Assembly (NCBI GenBank): GCA_042691655.1
Contig: CP170506.1
Location: forward strand, 2,976,001 to 3,040,000
Reading direction: 5' to 3'
Origin: UBA695 sp042691655
GTDB lineage: Bacteria > Verrucomicrobiota > Verrucomicrobiia > Chthoniobacterales > Chthoniobacteraceae
Length of the DNA stretch: 64,000 bases
Part shown: positions 33,422 through 42,748 of the stretch, piece by piece
Layout: each line of letters begins with the position of its first letter
Position numbering within the stretch: the first letter of the stretch is position 1
Position numbers and translations under genes: made by a program
The notes under the pieces: model-generated
Told to the model about the DNA's origin: nothing
Database searches by the model: none
Seen by the model: the letters and a program-made list of their open reading frames with translations, nothing else

Positions 33422-35446
33422 TCAGGGATGCAACGGGACTTCCACGCTGGTTTTCAAGGTAATGGATTCCACAGGCCCTGCGGAGCGCACGACAAACGTG
33501 GTGTGCGGGTGGTCCTTGTGGCGGAAACGGAAGGCGTGGTCGAGGTTCTTTTCCTGATCGCACTGGATGGGCTGGTCGGCCTGAACGGCAAGCACCGCTT
33601 CGGGCGTTTCCATTGTTTCCTTGGCCGGGCGAACCCAACTTAAGTTGACTTCCTTGTTGTCGTCCGGGGGATTGGTGAAGGTGATCCTGGCCGCGCCGAG
33701 CTTGGCATCGCCGGATTTATGATCGTCTCCGGGGGTGATTTGCAAGGGCTGCTCCGACCCCAGGTGCCACCGGAAGAGAACCTTTTCAGGTTTTTTGAGC
33801 ACCACTTCGTCGGTGACTTCCATCCGATGCGCCGTCCAGGTGACATGCCGCTTCCATTGCTTAACGTCGGGGTAGCCTTGTCCGGCGTTCACGGTGACGT
33901 CGCCTCCATCTTTGTCCATCCGAGCGACGGTGATGGGCGCGGCGACTTTTGCAGGAAAGAGATCGTCGCCTACCTGCAAGACATTGTGGCCGACGACGGA
34001 ATCGTATTTCTCCCGCTTGAGCGGATTGTCATAACCGGCGGTGGCGGCTTCGATCAACACCGCCCGCCCGTCCGCGATGAAGTTGACGTGGCCACGGTCA
34101 TGGTGGTCGTGGCCGTCGTTGGGGAAGGCTCCCTTGACCCACACGCCCGAGGCATTTTCATCCCAGCCGCTGCGCCATACGGCACTGGTGGAATGCTCGA
34201 AGCTGCTCCAGAGCGGGGGCTGGCGCAGGGAGTCTTCGGGGATGGTGAGGCTGACGAGCCCGTTGACATCATACGGAATATTATGAAGCACATGGCGCAG
34301 CACCCACGCAAGCTCCGGGTCGCGCGACAGGCTTACCAGGCGCGCGATTTGCGGTGCCATGCTGAAGATCGCTCCGCGGGCTCCGCCGAAGTTGTCAGAC
34401 ACGTTAATAATCCATTGGCCCGGCTGGAATTGCATGGCGATCCAGCGGGGAAGATTGCGAAGGAAGGATTGTTCGGCCAATCGGTTATCCCCCCGGCTGG
34501 AGAGCGCGTCAGCGGCCATGTAGAGCAGCGGAGCGGTGTAATCCATGGTGTAGCCAGCGCCCTCGGAAGTGGAGCCGTCCGCGCCGAGATTTTCCACGGT
34601 GTGCAACAGGTTTTTGAGGGCGAGGTCGTAGGAAACCGGGTCGGCATCGCGGCCCAGGCTTGCGCAGGCCATCGCCTGCCCAGCGGCGGGAGCCACCCAC
34701 TGGTTGCAGGTGGATACATCATTTTTTACAAACCACATTTTTTTTGCCTGCCAGTCGTGCGTTATCCGCGCCGCTTCGCGCCGATATTGTTCGCGGATTT
34801 TGTCCATGACATCCGGGGGGAGCGCTCCCGGGGGAAGGATGTCGAGCGTTTGCCAAAGCGCGGAAAGTCCCCGGCCCGTGGCCAGCCAGACGCCGTCGTC
34901 GCCATCGGGAGGCAGGGAATTCACCGCTTGATAGAGCATCCAGCCCGGCCGCTGCAGGGGCTCCCATGTTGCCGTCTCTCGCAACTGCGCGGCGATGCGG
35001 TCCACATAGGATTTGTCGCCGGTGATGACGTAGGCCGCCGCCAGCAACGGCAGGTCGTGCTCTATGTATCGGGTCACATCAACGTCGGACGAAGCAATGG
35101 CAAAAGTCTCGGCCTTCTTCGGGTCCGTCTTGGCCACCACGTAGGTCCGCTTGTCAACTTTGCCAATCCGCCGGTCGCCGGGATTCTCAAGCTCCTGCAA
35201 CGACTGTGCGCGTTCCACCAACGGGAGATCGCGCACTCGCTGCGCCTCGCGCAGGATGGCTTCCAGTTGTTCCTTCCGCTCGGGATCGGTCTTGACGCTT
35301 TCCGGCAGAGCTTTCAAGGCAGTGCGGAAGGCTTCCGGAGTCTGCGGTTCGGCAGCCACCCCGATGACAGGCGCGGCCAGCAAGAGACACGAGAGGCCCA
35401 CACACAAGCGGTGGCGCACAAAGGGGGAAGAGAGCATTTTGTTCAT
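33422..35446 (-). CDS. Heparinase II/III family protein
   Basis: A secreted 674-residue protein with a signal peptide (LCVGLSCLLLAAPVIGVAA, cleavage near AAEP). It has an N-terminal alpha/alpha-toroid (about 50-380; DVSTCNQWVAPAAGQ and GSTSEGAGYTMDYTAPLLYM give the Asn and Tyr-rich catalytic face) and a C-terminal heparinase II/III-like beta domain with the block NDGHDHHDRGHVNFIADGR. Family members are lyases cutting uronic-acid-containing polysaccharides (heparin, alginate and others). I start at the ATG at 35446 (MNKMLSS), where the signal peptide begins. It follows the alpha/beta hydrolase by 14 bp. The actual polymer is unknown. Confidence 0.9.
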   Translation of the reverse strand: MNKMLSSPFVRHRLCVGLSCLLLAAPVIGVAAEPQTPEAFRTALKALPESVKTDPERKEQLEAILREAQRVRDLPLVERAQSLQELENPGDRRIGKVDKRTYVVAKTDPKKAETFAIASSDVDVTRYIEHDLPLLAAAYVITGDKSYVDRIAAQLRETATWEPLQRPGWMLYQAVNSLPPDGDDGVWLATGRGLSALWQTLDILPPGALPPDVMDKIREQYRREAARITHDWQAKKMWFVKNDVSTCNQWVAPAAGQAMACASLGRDADPVSYDLALKNLLHTVENLGADGSTSEGAGYTMDYTAPLLYMAADALSSRGDNRLAEQSFLRNLPRWIAMQFQPGQWIINVSDNFGGARGAIFSMAPQIARLVSLSRDPELAWVLRHVLHNIPYDVNGLVSLTIPEDSLRQPPLWSSFEHSTSAVWRSGWDENASGVWVKGAFPNDGHDHHDRGHVNFIADGRAVLIEAATAGYDNPLKREKYDSVVGHNVLQVGDDLFPAKVAAPITVARMDKDGGDVTVNAGQGYPDVKQWKRHVTWTAHRMEVTDEVVLKKPEKVLFRWHLGSEQPLQITPGDDHKSGDAKLGAARITFTNPPDDNKEVNLSWVRPAKETMETPEAVLAVQADQPIQCDQEKNLDHAFRFRHKDHPHTTFVVRSAGPVESITLKTSVEVPLHP

Positions 35447-35460
35447 AGGAGGAAGTATGT

Positions 35461-36219
35461 CTAGCGGGTGTGTTTGACGATAAACTCGGCAATTGGCGTG
35501 GGATCGGGAAGGCCATGGGGATGGTGCAGCCCCCCGGGCTTGATGATTTCCATATAGCTGCCGCCCAGCGCCTTGTAGCGCTCGCGCACAACGTACGAAT
35601 TCTCGGTGACGGGCACGACTTCGTCCGCGTCGCCGATAACGTGCAGCAGCGGAATGCCCGCCTTTGCCAACACGTCCAGGCGGTCCACGGGATTGTTGGG
35701 CCAAGCTCTCGCGTCATCTTCCGTCATACCGTAAATAGCCAGGCACTTGCTCCAATCCCCGGCGCTTCCCGGGCCACAGCCCCAGCCCGCGGGCCAGCTC
35801 TTGAAGTCGCACACCGGGTTGTCGGCGTAGATGCAGGAAACTTTCTCCGGGTTGCGGATCGCCCAGTTAAAGGCGGTCAACCCCGCGCGGCTCAATGCGA
35901 CGAAAGCCACCTTGGGGGCGAACCCAAAGGTACCGGTGACGAATTCGTAAAGCGCATCGCCCGCGTCGAGTGCTTTCGGGCAGCCGTAGTGGTCCGGGAT
36001 ATCCAGGAAAACAAGGTGAAAGCCACGCCGTACCAGCGCTTCGTCGGCATTGGCGAAGGCGTCGAAAAATTCGGGACGCCAGATCCAGGGCCTTCCAGGC
36101 GCTTCGTGAGGCGGCGGGATGATCAGGCAATTACGGCCGTCATGGGACCCTTTGCGACCGGCGAATCCCCGCCATGCAAAAGGCTCTCCCCACCGGGAAA
36201 GATCAGATGAATTCATCAT
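35461..36219 (-). CDS. Alpha/beta hydrolase
   Basis: A 252-residue cytoplasmic-type protein. The nucleophile elbow is in VAFVALSRAGLTAFNWA, with Ala where the first Gly is usual; VIGDADEVVP carries the acidic residue and GGLHHPHG the His, so the triad looks complete. The N-terminus (RPWIWRPEFFDAF) resembles esterases of sugar-degradation loci, which remove acyl groups from polysaccharides. I start at the first of two adjacent ATGs (36219 or 36216). It is 14 bp upstream of the heparinase-type gene and 22 bp downstream of a LacI gene, so it belongs to the same operon. Substrate inferred from context only. Confidence 0.85.
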   Translation of the reverse strand: MMNSSDLSRWGEPFAWRGFAGRKGSHDGRNCLIIPPPHEAPGRPWIWRPEFFDAFANADEALVRRGFHLVFLDIPDHYGCPKALDAGDALYEFVTGTFGFAPKVAFVALSRAGLTAFNWAIRNPEKVSCIYADNPVCDFKSWPAGWGCGPGSAGDWSKCLAIYGMTEDDARAWPNNPVDRLDVLAKAGIPLLHVIGDADEVVPVTENSYVVRERYKALGGSYMEIIKPGGLHHPHGLPDPTPIAEFIVKHTR

Positions 36220-36241
36220 AACAATGTCGAACGTTTTAAAA

Positions 36242-37330
36242 CTATTTGGTATTATTTTTTGCGCAGGACATCCGTTCCACGAGCTTTGTTCCCATGGTGA
36301 CATGCTCCGGCGTCGAACGAGGAGTCGTCATGCGTTTTTGCAGCAGCTCCAGCGCCGCGCGGCCCAGGTCCTCCTCCAAAAGTGAAATACTGGTAAGCGG
36401 CGGGTTGGAAAATTCGCATTGCGCGGTGTTCATGACTCCTATCACGCTCATCTCCCCAGGCACGGAAATGCCATGCGCGGGGAGGGCCTTCAGCAAGCCC
36501 AGCGCATACACGTCTGCCGCGCCGACGATGGCCGTGGGCCGCTCCTGGCCCAGCGCAAGAAAGGCGCGCACGCCACGCTCAACGACATCCTCCAATGCTT
36601 CGCCCCGGCCACGGACGGGCGTCTGGAGATAGCCGGGGTTTTGCACAAACCCAAGGGTTCCCTGCAACTGAAGGAAGGCATCCCGGCGCTCGAAATGGTG
36701 CGGGGTAGTCAGCTCCCGCTCGTCCTCGCTCAGGAAACCGATGCGCGTGTGCCCGAGGGCTTTCAAGTGCATCAGCGCGCGGTACATGGCCTCATAGTTG
36801 TCGCAGGTGACCGAGGGGACCGCGTGGTCCGTGGTGCGGTGCATTAATAACACGGTGGGAATCGCCGCGTGCAGCGCATGGATCCACGGTTCCGGCGTCG
36901 TGATCCTGGCCTTGAGGATAATGCCCCCGACCAGTTTGCGCTCTACGATGGAGGGAAGCGCACCGGTCTGGAGATCGGGGCCGCAGGAAGCAAAAACCAC
37001 CGAGCCGCCGCAATCCCTGGCGGCTTGTTCCACCCCACAGAGGAAGTGTTGCTGAAAAGGTTCGTCCATGAGCGTGCCATGGGGGTCCATATCGACCACA
37101 TAACCGATGGTTCCCAGCTCGCTCCCGTCGCTGGCGCGCGGGCTGGTGTATCCAAGCTGACGCGCCGCGGACATGACACGCTCCGCCAAGTCGGGGGCGA
37201 CTTCTGTATTTCCATTCATGACCCGGCTGACGGTCCCCAGCGAAACCCCAGCCTGCCGGGCAATGTCCCGCATACGGGGCTTGGGGGGAGGGGTGTTTTT
37301 TGGGGGCTTCATGAACATGTTCATGTACAA
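36242..37330 (-). CDS. LacI family transcriptional regulator
   Basis: A 362-residue repressor with helix-turn-helix MRDIARQAGVSLGTVSRVMN and the usual sensor domain (GTIGYVVDMDPHGTLMDEPF, LKALGHTRIGFLSEDE, TAIVGAADVYALGLL). It is related to the LacI protein at 32260, with shared spacing and wording (SVTCDNYEAMYRALMHLKAL against SVTCDNYSGSYQAVKHLVEL), so the two probably arose by duplication and may sense related sugars. Start codons at 37330, 37324 and 37312 are all possible. A perfect 16-bp palindrome covers the region of these starts. First gene of the minus-strand block. Confidence 0.93.
   Translation of the reverse strand: MYMNMFMKPPKNTPPPKPRMRDIARQAGVSLGTVSRVMNGNTEVAPDLAERVMSAARQLGYTSPRASDGSELGTIGYVVDMDPHGTLMDEPFQQHFLCGVEQAARDCGGSVVFASCGPDLQTGALPSIVERKLVGGIILKARITTPEPWIHALHAAIPTVLLMHRTTDHAVPSVTCDNYEAMYRALMHLKALGHTRIGFLSEDERELTTPHHFERRDAFLQLQGTLGFVQNPGYLQTPVRGRGEALEDVVERGVRAFLALGQERPTAIVGAADVYALGLLKALPAHGISVPGEMSVIGVMNTAQCEFSNPPLTSISLLEEDLGRAALELLQKRMTTPRSTPEHVTMGTKLVERMSCAKNNTK
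37310..37325. promoter_or_regulatory. Perfect 16-bp palindrome at the LacI start region
   Basis: catgaacatgttcatg reads the same on both strands and overlaps the possible start codons of the LacI gene. It could be an autoregulatory operator. Part of it encodes the MNMFM start, so chance from the codon repetition cannot be excluded. Confidence 0.4.
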
Positions 37331-37457
37331 ATAGCCGCAACATTAAAACCATGCAACCTTTTTCCCAGGTTTTCCCAAGCCTCTCCCAGCCTATCCCTCT
37401 GAATCGACCTCATAAAAGCCACACATAGTCTATGGTATTATATAAAAATTGCTTGCT

Positions 37458-37478
37458 TTGCATGAAAATAGAATGCAA
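37458..37478. promoter_or_regulatory. Inverted repeat upstream of the PEP-CTERM gene
   Basis: ttgcat and atgcaa pair perfectly across 9 bp in an AT-rich stretch about 105-125 bp before the start of the PEP-CTERM gene and divergent to LacI. A candidate operator; the exact promoter is not clear. Confidence 0.3.
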
Positions 37479-37581
37479 TAACGTGAACCATATTCCGGAA
37501 ACACGAATCTGAATCGCTCTCTCGGGTCGATATCCCCCAGCCCTTTCATCTCCTGACTGCTGTAACCCCACTGTTAATCCT

Positions 37582-40380
37582 ATGAATGAAAAACCCCACC
37601 GCGCTCGTTCTCTCGAAAAAGCCACCCGCCAACCGGCTAAAAATTCCCGAAGGAAGGCATCAAGCCCATTCCTCGGCACCCCCTATCTCATTTTTTCCAT
37701 TGCCGCGATGTGCGCGCTTAACTCGGCGAATGCCGCGAGCCAAACATGGACCGGTGCGACTTCAGGCGCTTGGAGTACCACCAGTAACTGGGCCGGAGGC
37801 GCGGCACCGGGAGCTACATCCGGGGTAACCAGCACCGATGTCGCGATTTTCAATACGGCAGTCACCAACTCCGCAATTACCATCGATACCTATTTGAACA
37901 TTTACGGATTCACCTTCACTGGAACCCCCGGCAGTTACACCATTGGCAGCACGAGCGGCAGCTCGGTGTACCTGACGGCCTGGGGCACCACTCAGATCGC
38001 AACCGGGTTGACCAATGCTTCCACTGTGACAGAAACAATCAATGCCCCTCTTGTCCTGGAAGGAAGCTACACGTTCAACAGCGGCAATGGCAGTGGGACT
38101 GGAGCCGGTTCGGCCATCCTCAATCTTGGAGGGAATATTTCAGCAGGCACAACTGCCGCTGTTACCCTGAGTTTGCGGGGACAAAATACCAATGCTAATA
38201 CGATTAGCGGAACCATTAGCAATGGGAGCTCTTCCGGTTTAGCCATTAGTAAGATGGATTCGGGAACATGGATTCTTTCAGGCGTCAACACCTATACTGG
38301 GGTGACAAATATTATGGTTGGCACGTTGAGCATCAATACCATAGCGAACAGTGGTGTAAGCTGCGCCATTGGCGCCGGCACGACGATTAATTTCGGCCAA
38401 AACAACGCTTCGAGTGGCATCGGAACGCTCCTCTATACCGGGGCAACAGCTTCAAGCAACCGGGCCATTGTTATTAAGAACGGAGAGCTCGGTGGTGGAG
38501 GTATTATCACCGTAAATTCCGCCGCGACGACGCTGACTCTTAGCGGAGCGATCACCACCGCCTCCAACACCTATGCCTCAAAAATGACGCTCTCCGGTGC
38601 CGGTAACGGCGTGCTGAGCGGCGACATCCTCAACGTTGGCGCGCTCTCTTTAGTCAAGAGCGGAGCGGGAACCTGGACCCTCTCCGGCTCCAACGCCTCC
38701 ACCGGAACCATTACCGTCAACGCGGGCACCTTGCAAATTGGCAACGGCGGCACCACCGGAGGCATCGATTCCATTTCGGCGGTTAGCGGCAGCAACGGGG
38801 CCACGCTGGCGTTCTATCGCTCGGACACCATCAGCTACGGCGGGGTGATCAGCGGCAGTCTCGCCCTCAAGCAGATCGGCACGGGCAGCTTGATCTTCAC
38901 CGGGGCCAACACCTACACGGGCCTGACCACCATTGGCAGCGGCACGCTGCAACTCGGCAACGGCGGCGCCACGGGATCGCTCGCCACCACGGGCACGATC
39001 GTCAACAACGGTACACTAGTCATCAACCGCTCCAATAACGCTACCCAGGGCACGGACTTCAGCAGCGCAGCCATCAGCGGCAACGGCTCCTTTACGCAGG
39101 CAGGCTCGGGAACGACCACGCTCAACAAAGCCAACACCTACACCGGCACGACCACGGTCACCGCAGGTGAACTGGACTTGAATAACACGACGGGCAACGC
39201 CATCGCGGGTCATTTGCTAGTCAACGGCGGCGTGGCCAAGCTATTGGCCGCAAACCAGATCGCCAGCGCCAAAAACCTGACGGTCAGCAGCGGCACGTTT
39301 GACTTGCAAAGCTACAACCAAAGCGTCGCCAATGTACAGTTAACCGGCGGCGTCATCCAGGGCTCCGGCACGCTGACCAGCAACAACGCTTACGATGTGC
39401 AGGCGGGCACGATCAGCGCGAACCTGGGTGGCAGCGTCGGCTTGAACAAGACCACCAGCGGCAACGCAACCCTTTCAGGGAACAATAGCTACACGGGAGC
39501 CACCGCGGTTACGGGGGGCACCCTGACGCTGGATGGCTTGATTGCGACGAGCAGCGCGGTTTCCGTCAATAACGCCACCCTGGCAGGCAGCGGCACGGCC
39601 AACGGCACGGTTACCGTCACCAGCGGCACAGTCAACGGCAACAGCCTGAATCTGGGAGCCACCACGCTCATTGGCTCCAGCACGCTGAGCGGCTACAACC
39701 TTGCCAGCAGCGTAACCGTGCAAAGCGGCTCAACCTCTCTAACGGGTACCACCAAGTCTACCAGCGCGCTATCGGTCTCCGAGGGAGCCACATTGAACGC
39801 CAACGGCACCATTGACGGAAGCGCCAATATCAGCGGCTTGCTGAAAGGCACCAGTACAGTCACCGGCAACCTCGCGCTCATCAGCGGCACCCTCGCCAGC
39901 GGTAGCCTCGCTCCCGGCAACAGCGCCGGGATCACCACGGTCGAGGGCAGCTTCACCGTAGACCAAAAGTCCACCTTGGTGGCGCAAGTTAGCGGAACCG
40001 TGGCTGGAACCTCCTACGATCAGGTCAAGACCGGCGGAAACGTAAGCCTTGATGGAACGCTGGACCTTTCCACGCTCAGCGGCTTGACGCTGGGTGATTC
40101 GCTCACCCTCATCGACAACACCGGCAGCGGCACAACGACGGGATATTTCTCCACGATCCTTACAAACGGCGCCACCTACACGCCAACCTCGAACTCAAGC
40201 TATACGTTCACGGCAGACGGCAAAGAATATCTCTTGAGCTACTCGTCCAACGCCGATGGAGACGGCTATAACAATGATGTGACCCTCACGATGGTTCCCG
40301 AGCCGGGCACCTGGGCGATGCTCCTGGGCGGCTTCGGCATGCTCGCCTTTGGGCAACGGCTGCGCCGTCGTGCGGTTTAG
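37582..40380 (+). CDS. PEP-CTERM protein with autotransporter-type beta-strand repeats
   Basis: A 932-residue surface protein. A long basic N-region (residues 1-33) precedes a signal helix ending near SANA (about residue 50). The body is a series of beta-strand repeats of the autotransporter-associated type, each around GTWTLSGSNASTGTITVNAG or LIFTGANTYTGLTTIGSGTL, giving a predicted long beta-helix. The end is a PEP-CTERM sorting signal: VPEPGTWAMLLGGFGMLAFG then a basic tail, recognised by exosortase. No exosortase gene is in the window. It is monocistronic, with a clear terminator at 40431. A structural or matrix role is likely. Confidence 0.92.
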   Translation: MNEKPHRARSLEKATRQPAKNSRRKASSPFLGTPYLIFSIAAMCALNSANAASQTWTGATSGAWSTTSNWAGGAAPGATSGVTSTDVAIFNTAVTNSAITIDTYLNIYGFTFTGTPGSYTIGSTSGSSVYLTAWGTTQIATGLTNASTVTETINAPLVLEGSYTFNSGNGSGTGAGSAILNLGGNISAGTTAAVTLSLRGQNTNANTISGTISNGSSSGLAISKMDSGTWILSGVNTYTGVTNIMVGTLSINTIANSGVSCAIGAGTTINFGQNNASSGIGTLLYTGATASSNRAIVIKNGELGGGGIITVNSAATTLTLSGAITTASNTYASKMTLSGAGNGVLSGDILNVGALSLVKSGAGTWTLSGSNASTGTITVNAGTLQIGNGGTTGGIDSISAVSGSNGATLAFYRSDTISYGGVISGSLALKQIGTGSLIFTGANTYTGLTTIGSGTLQLGNGGATGSLATTGTIVNNGTLVINRSNNATQGTDFSSAAISGNGSFTQAGSGTTTLNKANTYTGTTTVTAGELDLNNTTGNAIAGHLLVNGGVAKLLAANQIASAKNLTVSSGTFDLQSYNQSVANVQLTGGVIQGSGTLTSNNAYDVQAGTISANLGGSVGLNKTTSGNATLSGNNSYTGATAVTGGTLTLDGLIATSSAVSVNNATLAGSGTANGTVTVTSGTVNGNSLNLGATTLIGSSTLSGYNLASSVTVQSGSTSLTGTTKSTSALSVSEGATLNANGTIDGSANISGLLKGTSTVTGNLALISGTLASGSLAPGNSAGITTVEGSFTVDQKSTLVAQVSGTVAGTSYDQVKTGGNVSLDGTLDLSTLSGLTLGDSLTLIDNTGSGTTTGYFSTILTNGATYTPTSNSSYTFTADGKEYLLSYSSNADGDGYNNDVTLTMVPEPGTWAMLLGGFGMLAFGQRLRRRAV

Positions 40381-40430
40381 TAAGCAAAATCTAGAGGTTC
40401 CCAGGCTGCTAGGGCAGTCGGGATACAATT

Positions 40431-40472
40431 CAGCAGCCATAGCTCCAGGGGGCTAATGGCTGCTGTTTTTTT
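40431..40472 (+). terminator. Intrinsic terminator after the PEP-CTERM gene
   Basis: cagcagccat pairs with atggctgctg (10 bp, plus an inner agc/gct pair) and is followed by seven T (40466-40472). It is 50 bp after the stop codon. A textbook rho-independent terminator on the plus strand. Confidence 0.9.
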
Positions 40473-40588
40473 ATAGCCGAGGGTCGATTTTGTATCCGTA
40501 AAAATACCTAGACAGGCCTCAGCATTTTCCCGGCAGATAAAATTGACATTGGTTCGCTAAACTTGGGAACATTAGGCGTCCCTCCATT

Positions 40589-41338
40589 ATGCCTGAACTG
40601 ATCGCCATTTTCAGTGACGTCCACTCCAACATTGAAGCCCTCCATGCCGTCGTGGCCGATATGGAGAACCTCAATATTCACCGGCGTTACTGCCTCGGCG
40701 ATATCGTGGGCTATGGCCCCGACCCGGGCGCATGCCTGGACTTGGTGCGCGATATGGGCTGCCCGGTGCTGAAAGGCAACCACGAGTCGGCAGTCGGCAG
40801 CACGAATTTCCAGCAGGAGATGGAGGCGGAAGAGATGAACACTTCGGCGCTGGCGGGGATCGAGCTTTCGCGCAAGGTGCTCTCCGTCGAGCAATGCAAT
40901 TGGCTGCGGCAACTGCCGCTGACGTTGCATGAGGAGAACGTGGAGTTCGTACACGGCTCGCTCGACGCCCCCGGCGAGTGGTGGTATGTGCTCAGCCCGG
41001 ATGACGCCCGGCTTCACTTCGCAGCGCAGGCGAGGCCGCTCTGCTTCTGCGGGCATACGCACAACCCGATGGTGTGGCACCTCGACGGCGGCCGCCTTTC
41101 GGTTCGGCCCGGCGTCGGGCGCATTCCCATTTCAGAGCGAGGAAAGACGCTCATCAACGTCGGCTCCGTGGGGCAGCCCCGGGACCTCAACTCCGACGCC
41201 TGTTACGCAGTCTACTCCCCCGAGGGGAAGTGGATTCAATTCCGCCGCGTGCGGTACGATCTCCACAAAACGAAGAAGAAAATAAAAGAAGCAGGGCTGC
41301 CCAACTACACCGCGAGGCGGCTTTCGGAAGGCCGGTAG
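40589..41338 (+). CDS. Metallophosphoesterase
   Basis: A calcineurin-like phosphoesterase of 249 residues. All metal-binding blocks are present: FSDVHSN (residues 8-14), GDIVGYGPDP (about 36-45), GNHESA, GHTHNPM, and the GSVGQPRD near the C-terminus, the layout of the YfcE/DR1281-like small phosphodiesterases or protein phosphatases. The natural substrate is unknown. It is preceded by the terminator of the PEP-CTERM gene and followed by 344 bp without a gene, so it is probably a single-gene unit. Confidence 0.92.
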   Translation: MPELIAIFSDVHSNIEALHAVVADMENLNIHRRYCLGDIVGYGPDPGACLDLVRDMGCPVLKGNHESAVGSTNFQQEMEAEEMNTSALAGIELSRKVLSVEQCNWLRQLPLTLHEENVEFVHGSLDAPGEWWYVLSPDDARLHFAAQARPLCFCGHTHNPMVWHLDGGRLSVRPGVGRIPISERGKTLINVGSVGQPRDLNSDACYAVYSPEGKWIQFRRVRYDLHKTKKKIKEAGLPNYTARRLSEGR

Positions 41339-41682
41339 CGGCACTTTCCGCCCAATCTGAGGCCGCACACAAGACGGCGGCACCGTCGATGACTCCGCGC
41401 AGCCGCTTTGGGGAAAAATAGCCGCTGGTGATCGCGGAACCGCGCCGCGATATTACGCAACGGTACCGGCAGACACGCCTCCGATGTCTGCAAGATGCAG
41501 ACAAATCCGGCTACGAGGCCATGGATTACCCGGCCCGATGGCTTTATCGGCGAATCGGCCCGCGCCGTTCGCAAACGCAAAGCCGGTAACGATTACCCCC
41601 CGGCCAGGCCGTTTTCATTCGATAACTTTGCGCACGGAGAGCCCTTAAAACGGGTCATTCCGGCGGCCCCTCGGCAAAGCTC
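41339..41682. other. Intergenic region without a supported gene
   Basis: No credible coding frame on either strand. A small perfect hairpin (gtctgc/gcagac, 5-nt loop) is at 41486-41502 without a T tract. The promoter of the following glycosyltransferase set presumably lies in its right part. Confidence 0.6.
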
Positions 41683-42669
41683 ATGAAAAACACGGTCACA
41701 GTAGTGGTGATAACGCTCAACCGGCCCGAATGTCTGCGCCGGTGCATGGCGGCACTGCAAGCGCAGACCGTCGAGCCGTCCCAGGTGATTGTCGTGGACG
41801 CCTCGCACGACCAGCGCAACCGCTCGGTGATGAGGCGTTTCCCGGAGGTGCTCTACCTCGCGCAACCGGAGCTCTTCAGCCGAAAGACCGCCTCGCGCAA
41901 CCGCGGGTTGCTTGAGGCCCGGGGCGACATCGTCGCTTTTCTGGATGACAACGCCTATGCCCACCCGGACTGGCTCCAAAGCCTGCTCGGGGCCTACGAC
42001 GGCCCGAATATCGGCGGCGTGGGCGGCCGGGCGCTCAACGGACAGCGCGACGAGGCGCTCGCGGATGGCGTGGGGGTGTTGCAGCCGAACGGTTTTCTCA
42101 CGGGCAACTTCGCCAGCGATCCCGGGGAGATCATCGAGGTCGATCACGTCATCGGGTGCAATATGTCCTTCCGCCGCGAGGTGCTGGAGCGCCTGGGCGG
42201 TTTCCGCGAGGATTTCGGCGGCCTTTCCGGGCTGTGCGAGGATTCGGATCTCTGCCTCCGGGTCAAGGCGCTCGGCTACCGCCTGCGCTTCCAGCCAGAG
42301 GCGTGCGTGGACCACGATGACGCGCCCCAGGCGGAGGGGCAGCGCTTGAGCCCTTCCTACTATTACTACAGCCGCCTCAATAGCTGCCTCATGCTGGTGC
42401 GTCATTTCGGGGTCTCGCCGATCCTGTGGCGCTTCCCGCTTGCGATTGCCTGGCAATCAAGCCGCGAGCTGCTCCGGGGCGCGGGCGGCGCGCTGTGCCG
42501 GTTCGCGGCGTCCGGCGCGGGCCTGGCGGCAGGGATGGTCCGTGGATTCTATGTTTACCTAAGGGATGGGACAGACCCCATCCGGCGCGATGCGGGGGCC
42601 GAGGCGATCCGCAAGGCGCTCCGAGCGCACGCGGCGCTCTCGGCAACCAATCGCCCCGCAGGGAGATAA
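41683..42669 (+). CDS. Glycosyltransferase family 2
   Basis: A 328-residue GT-A glycosyltransferase transferring a sugar from a nucleotide-sugar donor. VTVVVITLNRPECLRRCMAA at the start, VIVVDAS, ASRNRGLLEARGDIVAFLDD (the metal-binding Asp pair) and GGFREDFGGLSGLCEDSDLC (the acceptor ED motif) are all in place. The C-terminus has hydrophobic helices that may touch the membrane. It starts a set of GT2, GT4, FkbM and GT4 genes for a surface polysaccharide. A 24-codon frame follows after 4 bp. Confidence 0.9.
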   Translation: MKNTVTVVVITLNRPECLRRCMAALQAQTVEPSQVIVVDASHDQRNRSVMRRFPEVLYLAQPELFSRKTASRNRGLLEARGDIVAFLDDNAYAHPDWLQSLLGAYDGPNIGGVGGRALNGQRDEALADGVGVLQPNGFLTGNFASDPGEIIEVDHVIGCNMSFRREVLERLGGFREDFGGLSGLCEDSDLCLRVKALGYRLRFQPEACVDHDDAPQAEGQRLSPSYYYYSRLNSCLMLVRHFGVSPILWRFPLAIAWQSSRELLRGAGGALCRFAASGAGLAAGMVRGFYVYLRDGTDPIRRDAGAEAIRKALRAHAALSATNRPAGR

Positions 42670-42673
42670 CGTT

Positions 42674-42748
42674 ATGCGCATCTGTTTCATCACCATCGCC
42701 ACGAATGTCATGGAGCCCCCATGTGGAAAGGCGGCGCATCCCCAATGA
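42674..42748 (+). CDS. 24-residue frame between two glycosyltransferase genes
   Basis: Begins at an ATG 4 bp after the GT2 stop, with gggag about 9 bp upstream as a ribosome site, encodes MRICFITIATNVMEPPCGKA plus four residues, and ends in an ATGA overlap with the preferred start of the next GT4 gene. The opening resembles glycosyltransferase N-termini, so it may be a remnant, or a leader that couples translation of the GT4. Whether a peptide is made cannot be told. Confidence 0.3.
   Translation: MRICFITIATNVMEPPCGKAAHPQ

Noticed and set aside
33719..35464. A 581-codon plus-strand frame
   Set aside because: Antisense to the heparinase II/III gene, which has clear family motifs.
38600..39700. 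Repeats within the PEP-CTERM gene as a CRISPR or satellite
   Set aside because: They are in-frame protein repeats with varied codons, encoding beta-strand motifs.
41486..41502. Small hairpin as a terminator of the phosphoesterase
   Set aside because: Six pairs only, no T tract and about 150 bp after the stop codon.
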